Source of the DNA: G963422445 sp963422445
GTDB lineage: Bacteria; Pseudomonadota; Alphaproteobacteria; Thalassobaculales; Thalassobaculaceae
Length of the DNA stretch: 64,000 bases
Assembly: GCA_963422445.2 (NCBI GenBank)
Contig: OY729512.2
Span: 3,162,001 to 3,226,000, forward strand
Direction: 5' to 3'
A program made the translations under genes and the position numbers. The notes below the pieces were generated by a model. The model did not search any database, was not told the origin of the DNA, and saw only the letters and a list, made by a program, of their open reading frames with translations. This document shows positions 9,690-17,877 of the stretch, one piece after another. Numbering within the stretch: position 1 is the stretch's first letter; every line of letters starts with the position of its first letter.

Positions 9690-10494
9690 TCGCGATGTGC
9701 CGCAAATCACGTCTTCGTCGGCGTCAGCTGGCGGTACGGATGGTGTCATGGCGGCCACGTTGCCAACCTGCCGAATCCTTGAGTGAATCCGCCCGAATCC
9801 CGTGACCGGATCGGCGGCGAACCGGACGCTGTCAGCGCGACCTGGATCGACCGTCACATCCGGGCGGACCGGGCGGCTGGCGGGACCTTGTGCCACGCTC
9901 TCCGGCGGCGTGACAAGACATACAACCACCACGGTCGCACGGCGGCGGGGCGCGACCTGATCCCGAACCGGGTCGATATCCGCGAGCGCCTTGCGGTGGT
10001 CGACGAGAAGACCCGGGTTGGCGACTGGGAGGTCGATACGATCATCGGATCCCGGCACCGGGGTGCGGTGGTGTCGGTGGTCGACCGGGTATTGAAAGAC
10101 ACCTGTCTCGCGTTGGTAGTCGGCACGACAGCGGCCGCGGTTGAGGGGATGCGATCCGGCGGCGTCTGACGCCGTTTGCGCCGCTGGTGCACACGCTGAC
10201 GGCGGATAACGGCAAGGCGTTTGCCGGCCATCAGGCTCTCCCCGAAGACCTGTCAGCGGGATTTTTTCTTCGCCACGCCCTACCATTTCCGGGACCGCGG
10301 CCTGAACGAGCATACGAATAGCCTGGTTCGGCAGTACTTTGACAAAACGACCGATTTTCGTGCCGTTGCGGCGTCGGCGGTGCATGATGTCGAGTATCAG
10401 CTCAAGACCCGGCCGCCGGGTTCCGGGCTACCGGACGCCGGCGGCCGTGTTCGGCGACGCGCTTCGGGATATCGGAATATTGCTGACACGGTGA
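9690..10494 (+). pseudogene. IS30-family transposase, frameshifted
   Basis: Recognisable IS30 order: DRIGGEPDAVSATWIDRHIR, AGGTLCHALRRRDKTY, IPNRVDIRERLAVVDEKTR, VGDWEVDTIIGSRHRGAVVS (from about 9790), then after frame changes near 10160 and 10240 HTLTADNGKAFAGHQAL, FATPYHFRDRGLNEHTNSL and VRQYFDKTTDF. The C-terminal YRTPAAVFGDALRDIGILL is in a third frame ending at 10494. First Asp (GDWEVDT), second Asp (TADNG) and Glu (GLNEHTN) are present but out of frame with each other. The N-terminal HTH part is not clearly seen. Confidence 0.8.
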
Positions 10495-11238
10495 GTGCTG
10501 CCGGGCCTGCCTGCTTCTGTGTCATGACCGGATGAGACCTTGTCTCGGCCGCAGGACCGCCATCGGAACGTGCGATGCCGACGTGTGCCGGATCCGCACG
10601 CTCCGTGGGCCGCTACCTCAGGGACAGCTCCGGCACGCCGCCGGACACGTGGCGCACAGGATCGTTTCAGGGTTTGCTCTTCGTCACCAGCGATGGGTCT
10701 TGACACCTCTCCTGCGAGCGCCTGTGAGCGGCCATGACAGCACGACCGGCACCCGGGATCCAATCAAAGCCAGCCGCTTGATGCGCGAAACCATCCCCAA
10801 AAAAAGTCAGTCCGGAGAGGCTGGCCCCCCGACCGCCACTCCGATACACTATTCCCCATTGGAGGGCCTCACCTGTCACGCCCCCCTGTTGCGTTTCGAA
10901 CTTCGAACCGGGCTACTTGATATCACTATGATTCAGATACTTAGACTTGAAGACGATCGAAGTCCCAGCGCTCCGGCCACGGCGTCCAGAGGCACGGGAC
11001 GCGAGTGTCAGGTCCCGTTGAGACGAAGATGTTCCAGGGTCCGAGGATGTACAGGATACAACAAACGTCTTCAATGTTCGCCGGCCCATACGTGCGGCTC
11101 GGACCGACAACCTGTAGCGATCCGCACATAACAGGCAGGAGTCGGGATGCCAGCGGTCCCGCGAACGCCGTAGGGTCAGCCCAGATTGCGGATGCGAGGG
11201 AGTCAGGGCTATTCTCGTCAATCAGGAGGGGTCGTGAC
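10495..11238. other. gene-poor region upstream of the ATPase array
   Basis: Several overlapping frames on both strands look like shadows and match nothing recognisable. The last 20 bases (CAGGAGGGGTCGTGAC before 11239) contain the ribosome binding site of ATPase A. This leader differs from the leaders of ATPases B, C and D. Confidence 0.5.
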
Positions 11239-12528
11239 ATGCAAACGCCCGTCTCAAGCGGACACCAGGACACGTCGTCGGGTCCCGATATCGAGGGGCT
11301 GAGCGTCTTCATTCGTCAGCGCGACCGGGACAAGGCCCGTTTTTTTGTCGGACACCGCATCCAGATCGACCACACATGGCAGGATGTCCAGGCTCAGGTC
11401 CGCGCCGGGGCCACTGTCCCGGCGAGCAGCGCGTCCATCCTGATCCAGGGCGCCCCGGGGGCCGGCAAGACATCCCTGCTGAACCACATGCAGACGGCCT
11501 GGGAGGCTGACGACACCGCCCCACGGGCCTTGCATATCCAGTGTGGAGAACTCGGCAGCGATGCGAAGGTCGCGGCTACGATTGCGGACGCTCTGGATCT
11601 CGCGGCTGGAAAAGAGCTCCGCCGCACACATAGCGTCACCGGCGGTGGTCGAGCCGGGTTTGCCGGTCTCAACCTTTCCGGCGGTGCGACAAGAACCACG
11701 GCTGCGCCCGAAGCATCCTTCAGAACTCTGGCTCGCGTGATCAAGCCGAGCCTGTGGCAGCGACCGGTCGTGCTTCTGATCGACGAGATCCAGAATGCGA
11801 CGGCGGATCACGACCTGACCCTGAGCCTCCTGCATGAGGGCCGGCATGGACTGCCGATCATCCCGCTGTTCGCCGGTCTCGCGAATTCCCGGGATGTGCT
11901 GGTCCGACGCGGTATCTCCCGGTTCGGACTGGACGATATCCACACCATCGGCGGCCTCGAACCCGGCGAACCGGGTGAGGCCGTACGGATGATGCTGGAG
12001 GGGTTCCGGATCGATCTCGCCGGCGCCGATGTCGCGCGCTGGGCAGCCCGGTTCGAAGAGACCTCCGATGGCTGGCCGCAGCACCTCTACAATGGCATCC
12101 GGGCCCTTGCAGAAAATCTGGTTAAGACGGAGGGGCATCTCGCCCGTGTCGACGAGGCCGCCGTGCTGACGCGGGCGCAGGAACGGCGCCTGAATGCCTA
12201 CCGCGCTCGACGGAGCCCGGAAATGCGTCAATCTTCCGCGCTGCTCGGGGCGGTCATGGCTGCTCTGCGCTCAGACGGATCCAGCACGGGCGCGATCCTG
12301 AGACTCATCAACAGAAAAGCCGCCCTCGATGGCGATGATGTCGAATGGCAGCTTCCGGACGGCATGACAGCGAGCCATTATCTGGATCACCTGATCCACC
12401 GGGGCGCCTTGCAGATCAACGCGGATGATCTTTTCATCTGCCCCATCCCGAGTTTTCGCCAGTTCCTCATCGAACAAGGCGAACCTGAGGGCGCTGTCTC
12501 TCCGGCACCCGCCGGGCCGGATTGCTGA
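11239..12528 (+). CDS. AAA/STAND-type ATPase, paralogue A
   Basis: A 429-aa ATPase. Start ATG 11239 has GGAGG eight bases upstream. Walker A is GAPGAGKTSLLN (about residues 72-83), and Walker B is VVLLIDEIQNA (about 175-185). A sensor-like region GLANSRDVLVRRGISRFGL follows, then a helical/winged-helix-like C-terminal part ending SPAPAGPDC. No signal peptide or membrane segment. From about residue 66 on it is almost identical to paralogue B, while its first 65 residues (MQTPVSSGHQDTSSG ..., RARFFVG-like core) are clearly different. The next paralogue starts 209 bp downstream on the same strand. The role is unknown; NTP-driven regulation, defence or mobile-element functions are all possible. 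Confidence 0.8.
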   Translation: MQTPVSSGHQDTSSGPDIEGLSVFIRQRDRDKARFFVGHRIQIDHTWQDVQAQVRAGATVPASSASILIQGAPGAGKTSLLNHMQTAWEADDTAPRALHIQCGELGSDAKVAATIADALDLAAGKELRRTHSVTGGGRAGFAGLNLSGGATRTTAAPEASFRTLARVIKPSLWQRPVVLLIDEIQNATADHDLTLSLLHEGRHGLPIIPLFAGLANSRDVLVRRGISRFGLDDIHTIGGLEPGEPGEAVRMMLEGFRIDLAGADVARWAARFEETSDGWPQHLYNGIRALAENLVKTEGHLARVDEAAVLTRAQERRLNAYRARRSPEMRQSSALLGAVMAALRSDGSSTGAILRLINRKAALDGDDVEWQLPDGMTASHYLDHLIHRGALQINADDLFICPIPSFRQFLIEQGEPEGAVSPAPAGPDC

Positions 12529-12736
12529 CTCTCGCACCGTGCCCCGGTCCCGGACCTGAAGATCCGGGACAGGTTCGGGATGACCCCCACCTTTCCCCGG
12601 AATGCGGAACCCTGCCTGTTCCGAACAGGAGTCGGGAAGCGCTTCCGGGACGTCCGGTCCGGTGTCCGGACCGGACGGTTCGATATTGCCGGGTTCGGGA
12701 TTGTGTTATTCTGATCAGGGAGGAGGTGTAACCACG
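12529..12736 (+). promoter_or_regulatory. palindrome-rich leader of ATPase B (modules b+c+d)
   Basis: Contains GGACCTGAAGATCCGGGAC (module b), a stretch with CCTGTTC-C-GAACAGG and the palindrome GGAAGCGCTTCC (module c), and a perfect 12-bp stem CGTCCGGTCCGG-TGT-CCGGACCGGACG at 12651-12677 (module d), ending in GGGAGGAGGTG before the ATG. Module a, present in the next two leaders, is absent. Likely a transcription or translation control region; no promoter boxes could be assigned with confidence. Confidence 0.6.
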
Positions 12737-14029
12737 ATGCGAATCTCCATTTCGGAACAACAGGCGTCGACCGGCCCCGATCTTGCCGGTCTGAATGCTT
12801 TCCTCGATGAGAGCGATCGCGACAAGGCCCGTTTCTTTGTTGGTCGTCTCCCCCAGATCGACCATATCGAACGCCGTTGGCGGAGAGTGCGAAATTTGAC
12901 ACATGCCAACGAGACCTTGCCGGCGAGCAGTGCTTCGATCCTGATCCAGGGCGCCCCGGGGGCCGGCAAGACATCCCTGCTGAACCACATGCAGACGGCC
13001 TGGGAGGCTGACGACACCGCCCCACAGGCCTTGCATATCCAGTGTGGAGAACTCGGCAGCGATGCGAAGGTCGCGGCTACGATTGCGGACGCTCTGGATC
13101 TCGCGGCTGGAAAAGAGCTCCGCCGCACACATAGCGTCACCGGCGGTGGTCGAGCCGGGTTTGCCGGTCTCAACCTTTCCGGCGGTGCGACAAGAACCAC
13201 GGCTGCGCCCGAAGCATCCTTCAGAACTCTGGCTCGCGTGATCAAGCCGAGCCTGTGGCAGCGACCGGTCGTGCTTCTGATCGACGAGATCCAGAATGCG
13301 ACGGCGGATCACGACCTGACCCTGAGCCTCCTGCATGAGGGCCGGCATGGACTGCCGATCATCCCGCTGTTCGCCGGTCTCGCGAATTCCCGGGATGTGC
13401 TGGTCCGACGCGGTATCTCCCGGTTCGGACTGGACGATATCCACACCATCGGCGGCCTCGAACCCGGCGAACCGGGTGAGGCCGTACGGATGATGCTGGA
13501 GGGGTTCCGGATCGATCTCGCCGGCGCCGATGTCGCGCGCTGGGCAGCCCGGTTCGAAGAGACCTCCGATGGCTGGCCGCAGCACCTCTACAATGGCATC
13601 CGGGCCCTTGCAGAAAATCTGGTTAAGACGGAGGGGCATCTCGCCCGTGTCGACGAGGCCGCCGTGCTGACGCGGGCGCAGGAACGGCGCCTGAATGCCT
13701 ACCGCGCTCGACGGAGCCCGGAAATGCGTCAATCTTCCGCGCTGCTCGGGGCGGTCATGGCTGCTCTGCGCTCAGACGGATCCAGCACGGGCGCGATCCT
13801 GAGACTCATCAACAGAAAAGCCGCCCTCGATGGCGATGATGTCGAATGGCAGCTTCCGGACGGCATGACAGCGAGCCATTATCTGGATCACCTGATCCAC
13901 CGGGGCGCCTTGCAGATCAACGCGGATGATCTTTTCATCTGCCCCATCCCGAGTTTTCGCCAGTTCCTCATCGAACAAGGCGAACCTGAGGGCGCTGTCT
14001 CTCCGGCACCCGCCGGGCCGGATTGCTGA
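12737..14029 (+). CDS. AAA/STAND-type ATPase, paralogue B
   Basis: A 430-aa ATPase starting MRISISEQQASTGPDLAG after GGAGGAGGTG. The N-terminus (about 65 residues, with DRDKARFFVGRLPQIDHIE) matches paralogue C, whereas the rest, from just before Walker A to the stop, is almost base-for-base identical to paralogue A; one seen difference is CCACAGG against CCACGGG near 13023. Walker A GAPGAGKTSLLN and Walker B VVLLIDEIQNA are intact. The mixture of a C-like head and an A-like body points to recombination or gene conversion inside the array. Confidence 0.8.
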   Translation: MRISISEQQASTGPDLAGLNAFLDESDRDKARFFVGRLPQIDHIERRWRRVRNLTHANETLPASSASILIQGAPGAGKTSLLNHMQTAWEADDTAPQALHIQCGELGSDAKVAATIADALDLAAGKELRRTHSVTGGGRAGFAGLNLSGGATRTTAAPEASFRTLARVIKPSLWQRPVVLLIDEIQNATADHDLTLSLLHEGRHGLPIIPLFAGLANSRDVLVRRGISRFGLDDIHTIGGLEPGEPGEAVRMMLEGFRIDLAGADVARWAARFEETSDGWPQHLYNGIRALAENLVKTEGHLARVDEAAVLTRAQERRLNAYRARRSPEMRQSSALLGAVMAALRSDGSSTGAILRLINRKAALDGDDVEWQLPDGMTASHYLDHLIHRGALQINADDLFICPIPSFRQFLIEQGEPEGAVSPAPAGPDC

Positions 14030-14209
14030 CTCTCGCACCGTGCCCCGGTCCCGGATCGGGTTGTCATGTTCTGATCCGGCGGGGAGTCCAAAATTTGGAC
14101 TCCCCGGACCTGAAGATCCGGGACGTCCGGTCCGGTGTCCGGACCGGACGGTTCGATATTGCCGGGTTCGGGATTGTGTTATTCTGATCAGGGAGGAGGT
14201 GTAACCACG
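14030..14209 (+). promoter_or_regulatory. palindrome-rich leader of ATPase C (modules a+b+d)
   Basis: Begins with module a, ending in a 12-bp-arm palindrome GGGGAGTCCAAA-A-TTTGGACTCCCC (14081-14105). Module b and module d follow, with the perfect stem at 14124-14150 and GGGAGGAGGTG before the ATG at 14210. Module c is missing compared with the leaders of B and D. The a palindrome could act as a terminator-like hairpin for the preceding gene or as a protein-binding site. Confidence 0.6.
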
Positions 14210-15502
14210 ATGCGAATCTCCATTTCGGAACAAGAGGCGTCGACTGGCCCCGATGTTGCCGGTCTGAATTCCTTCCTCGATGAGAGCGATCGCGACAAGG
14301 CCCGGTTCTTTGTTGGTCGTCTCCCTCAGATCGACCATATCGAACGCCGGTGGCGGAGAGTGCGAAATTTGACACATGCCAACGAGACCTTGCCGGCGAG
14401 CAGTGCTTCGATCCTGATCCAGGGCGCCCCGGGGGCCGGCAAGACATCCCTGCTGAACCACATGCAGACGGCTTGGGAGGCTGACGACACCGCCCCACGG
14501 GCCTTGCATATCCAGCGGCGAAACCTTGATGATGACGGGACGATCGCGACCAGGATCGCGTATGCCCTGGACACCCGGGCCGGGGACGAGTTGCGTCGCA
14601 CCTACAGCGTCACCGGCGGTGGCCGAGCCGGGTTTGCCGGTCTCAACCTTTCCGGCGGTGCGACAAGAACCACGGCTGCGCCGGAAATATCGTTCGACAC
14701 TCTGGCTCGCGTGATCAAGCCGAGCCTGTGGCAGCGCCCGGTCGTGCTTCTGATCGACGAGATCCAGAATGCGACGGCGGATCACGACCTGACGCTGAGC
14801 CTCCTGCATGAGGGCCGGCACGGACTGCCGATCATCCCGCTGTTCGCCGGTCTCGCGAATTCCCGGGATGTGCTGGTCCGACGCGGCATCTCCCGGTTCG
14901 GACTGGACGATATCCACACCATCGGCGGCCTCGAACCCGGCGAACCGGGTGAGGCCGTAAGGATGATGCTGGAGGGGTTCCGGGTCGATCTCGCCGGTGC
15001 CGATGTCGCGCGCTGGGCAGCCCGGCTCGAAGAGATCTCCGATGGCTGGCCGCAGCACCTCTACAATGGCATCCGGGCCCTTGCGGAAAATCTGGTGAAG
15101 ACGGAAGGACATCTCGCCCGTGTCGACGAGGCCGCCGTGCTGACGCGGGCGCAGGAACGGCGCCTGAATGCCTACCGCGCTCGACGGAGCCCGGAAATGC
15201 GTCAATCCCGCGCATTGCTTGGGACGGTCATGGCATCCTTGCCGGAAGATGGCGTCGAAATGGATATGCTACTCGATGTCATTGAACAGACTCTGGCGGA
15301 CACTGACGACAGGATAGGGTGGCAGCTTCCGGATGGCATGACAGCGAGCCATTATCTGGATCACCTGATCCACCGGGGCGCCTTGCAGATCAACGCGGAT
15401 GATCTTTTCATCTGCCCCATCCCGAGTTTTCGCCAGTTCCTCATCGAACAAGGCGAACCTGAGGGCGCTGTCTCTCCGGCACCCGCCGGGCTGGATTGCT
15501 GA
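14210..15502 (+). CDS. AAA/STAND-type ATPase, paralogue C
   Basis: A 430-aa ATPase with the same architecture as A and B. It starts MRISISEQEASTGPDVAG and has Walker A GAPGAGKTSLLN and Walker B VVLLIDEIQNA. Two blocks differ sharply from A/B while flanks stay nearly identical. One follows Walker A (RRNLDDDGTIATRIAYALDT instead of CGELGSDAKVAATIADALDL). The other is near the C-terminus (TVMASLPEDGVEMDMLLDVI instead of AVMAALRSDGSSTGAILRLI). The change is confined to these blocks, suggesting modular exchange. Intact reading frame. Confidence 0.8.
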   Translation: MRISISEQEASTGPDVAGLNSFLDESDRDKARFFVGRLPQIDHIERRWRRVRNLTHANETLPASSASILIQGAPGAGKTSLLNHMQTAWEADDTAPRALHIQRRNLDDDGTIATRIAYALDTRAGDELRRTYSVTGGGRAGFAGLNLSGGATRTTAAPEISFDTLARVIKPSLWQRPVVLLIDEIQNATADHDLTLSLLHEGRHGLPIIPLFAGLANSRDVLVRRGISRFGLDDIHTIGGLEPGEPGEAVRMMLEGFRVDLAGADVARWAARLEEISDGWPQHLYNGIRALAENLVKTEGHLARVDEAAVLTRAQERRLNAYRARRSPEMRQSRALLGTVMASLPEDGVEMDMLLDVIEQTLADTDDRIGWQLPDGMTASHYLDHLIHRGALQINADDLFICPIPSFRQFLIEQGEPEGAVSPAPAGLDC

Positions 15503-15763
15503 CTCTCGCACCGTGCCCCGGTCCCGGATCGGGTTGTCATGTTCTGATCCGGCGGGGAGTCCAAAATTTGGACTCCCCGGACCTGAAGATCCGGGACAGG
15601 TTCGGGATGACCCCCACCTTTCCCCGGAATGCGGAACCCTGCCTGTTCCGAACAGGAGTCGGGAAGCGCTTCCGGGACGTCCGGTCCGGTGTCCGGACCG
15701 GACGGTTCGATATTGCCGGGTTCGGGACTGTGTTATTCTGATCAGGGAGGAGGTGTAACCACG
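15503..15763 (+). promoter_or_regulatory. palindrome-rich leader of ATPase D (modules a+b+c+d)
   Basis: The only leader in the array with all four modules: the a palindrome (GGGGAGTCCAAA arms, at about 15554-15578), b, c (with GGAAGCGCTTCC) and d, whose perfect 12-bp stem is at 15678-15704, then GGGAGGAGGTG and ATG at 15764. It looks like the ancestral full-length leader from which the shorter ones arose by deletion. Confidence 0.6.
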
Positions 15764-15865
15764 ATGCGAATCTCCATTTCGGAACAAGAGGCGTCGACCG
15801 GCCCCGATGTTGCCGGTCTGATACCAAGCGCAAATCATAGGACCCGATATAGTGAGACATGGGGA

Positions 15866-16937
15866 TCAGCATGATGGGGCGACGGCGCAGCTGCGCCGGG
15901 TCGTTTTGGTGATGCCGTCGGGTTGGTTGGTCAGCCAGTGCCACGCCGTCCAGCAGGCTTCCTTCAGGGCAGCGACATTCTTGAACACGCGGTTGGCAAA
16001 GCGGTTCGATTTCAGGAACAGAATGATCTGTTCCATCGGATTGAGTTCCGGGCTGTAGGGCGGCAGATGCACGAGCGTCAGCTTGGAGGGACCGAGAAGG
16101 TCGTTCGAGCGATGCCAGCCTGCGCCGTCCAGCACGATCACGCCGTGCGCACCCGGCGCCACGGCCGCAGCGATGGCCGCCAGATGCTCGTTCATCGACG
16201 CTGTGTTCGCCCTGTCCGTTACAGGGGCGATGCCGACGCCGCGCTGCGCGCAGGTGGCGCCGAACAGATGGACGTAGCCATAGCGGTGGTCGCGCAGGAT
16301 GCGCGGACGCTGCTTCCCATGCGCCCAGACCCGCGTCGTCATCCCCTTCTGGCCGATGCGCGCGTCGTCCTGGACCCAGATCTCGATCGGGCCCGCCAGC
16401 GCCTCGGGGCTGAGCGTAGACGTCACCGGCGCCTCGAAGTCCGCCACGACTTCCCTCTGCCGCTCCGCGTCGGCTTTGGGGTGGACCGGCCGTCCCGAGA
16501 TAAAGCGAAACCCAGCCCTTCGGAGCATCATACGGGCGCCGCTCTCCGTATAGAGGACACCGAAGGCCTCCTCGATCTTCCGCACAATGTCCTGAAGGCG
16601 CCAGCGCGTCACGCCGTCACGCTCAAGCGCGGGACCAGCTTCGATCCACGCGCCGCTCTCGGCGATCTGCGCCTCCGTCAAGCGGACCGCGCTCCCGCCG
16701 CGCGGACGGTTCGCAAGGCCGTCCAAGCCTTCGGCGTTGTAGCGCAACACCCCGTCGCGCAGGAGTTAAAGGTCCATGCCCTGCGCCCGTGCCGCCGCCG
16801 TGCGAGACGCGCCCTCCATGATCATGGCGAGCGCGAGCGCGCGAGGCCTGCTTCGCGTCCCCGCAGTGCCTCGCCAGCGCGTGACGCTCGTCTGCAATGT
16901 GTTCCGTCCGGGTTATGGGCGTTGCTGCGCTCATCAT
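15866..16937 (-). pseudogene. IS630-family transposase (IS D copy 1), N-terminal frameshift
   Basis: The minus-strand product from 16750 carries the IS630 DDE motifs WVQDDARIGQKG, VIVLDGAGWHRS and LPPYSPELNPMEQ and ends TRRSCAVAPSC. The N-terminal HTH part (MSAATPITRTEHIADERHAL, start about 16937) is in another frame, so a shift near 16770 separates it from the catalytic domain. The intact 358-codon relative is at 60536-61612. First acidic residue D-D instead of D-E is a minor difference from that copy. Confidence 0.85.
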
Positions 16938-17032
16938 CCTCCTCCAACGCTGGCGAGTCCATCACCACAGTCTATAAGGAGGTTGCACAGCTCATCGCCC
17001 CAACATTGTGGGACAGTGAGGCAATTTGGAAC

Positions 17033-17264
17033 GCGTTTGGGATCAATCCGATGGAGCAGATCATTCTGGTCCTGAAATCGAACCGCTTTGCCCACCGCGT
17101 GTTCAAGAATGTCGCTGCCCTGAAGGAAGCCTGCTGGACGGCGTGGCACTGGCTGACCAATCAACCCGACGGCATCACCAAAACGACCCGGCGCAGCTGC
17201 GCCGTCGCCCCATCATGCTGATCCCGATGTCTCACTATATCGGGTCCTATGATTTGCGCTTGGT
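17033..17264 (+). repeat. inverted duplicate of the IS630 3' end
   Basis: About 230 bp forming a near-perfect inverted repeat with 15822-16053. It encodes the last about 56 residues of the transposase (MEQIILVLKSNRFAHRVFKN ... AVAPSC) plus the right terminal repeat. It makes the element look like two right ends facing outward. Confidence 0.8.
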
Positions 17265-17730
17265 CTGAATGCCTTCCTCGATGAGAGCGATCGCGACAAG
17301 GCCCGGTTCTTTGTTGGTCGTCTCCCCCAGATCGACCATATCGAACGCCGGTGGCGGAGAGTGCGAAATTTGACACATGCCAACGAGACCTTGCCGGCGA
17401 GCAGTGCTTCGATCCTGATCCAGGGCGCCCCGGGGCCGGCAAGACATCCCTGCTGAACCACATGCAGACGGCCTGGGAGGCTGACGACACCGCCCCACGG
17501 GCCTTGCATATCCAGCGGCGAAACCTTGATGATGACGGGACGATCGCGACCAGGATCGCGTATGCCCTGGACACCCGGGCCGGGGACGAGTTGCGTCGCA
17601 CCTACAGCGTCACCGGCGGTGGTCGAGCCGGGCTTGCCGGTCTCAACCTTTCCGGCGGTGCGACAAGAACCACGGCTGCGCCGGAAATATCGTTCGACAC
17701 TCTGGCTCGCGTGATCAAGCCGAGCCTGTG

Positions 17731-17877
17731 GGTAAGCGTTCCGTCAAGTCGTGCCGGCGCTCTGTGTCGGAGCGATCATCGGCGCTGGTTCGGCGGATTC
17801 AGAAGTGGGCCGGTAACATGCTTCGTGATGCTTTATCGTCGAGCGCATGGTGATTCTCGACGCTGATTTTGCCACAG
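17731..17877 (+). mobile_element. left end of an IS66-family element
   Basis: Begins GTAAGCGTTCCGTCAAG, the GTAAGCG start characteristic of IS66 terminal repeats, exactly where ATPase D breaks off. Interrupted at 17877 by IS A copy 3 (target duplication ACAG); the IS66 continues at 19373. A candidate right end, CGCTTAC with similar inner bases, is at 24763-24769. No 8-bp target duplication links the two ends, so later rearrangement is likely. Confidence 0.6.

Larger units (their letters stand above)
15822..17264 (-). mobile_element. IS630-family composite (IS D copy 1) with inverted second 3' end
   Basis: Both outer ends are the same IS630 right end, in opposite directions: TACCAAGCGCAAATCATAGG at 15822 and its complement ending at 17264. 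CTGA flanks on both sides (15818-15821 and 17265-17268). Inside, a minus-strand transposase runs from about 16937 to 15866, its own left end (TCCCAAACGCGTTCCAAATT, minus strand) is at about 17021-17040, and then a plus-strand 3' fragment of a second copy begins at about 17041. It was inserted into ATPase D. Confidence 0.8.
15764..17730 (+). pseudogene. AAA/STAND-type ATPase, paralogue D, interrupted and truncated
   Basis: Starts like paralogue C (MRISISEQEASTGPDVAGL), but an IS630 composite (15822-17264) splits it after about 19 codons; the gene resumes at 17265 with NAFLDESDRDKARFFVG. A second lesion lies in Walker A: one G is missing from the run of Gs (GCCCCGGGGCCGG near 17430 instead of GCCCCGGGGGCCGG), shifting the frame. 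A third is truncation at 17730 (RVIKPSLW) where the left end of an IS66 element begins. The post-Walker-A block is of C type. It cannot make a full ATPase. Confidence 0.9.

Noticed and set aside
10532..11131. 199-codon frame upstream of ATPase A
   Set aside because: Shadow-like composition, competing frames on the other strand, no motif or ribosome binding site.
15923..17221. 432-codon plus-strand frame across the IS630 composite
   Set aside because: It is antisense to the IS630 transposase for most of its length and only its end is coding (the inverted 3' fragment).
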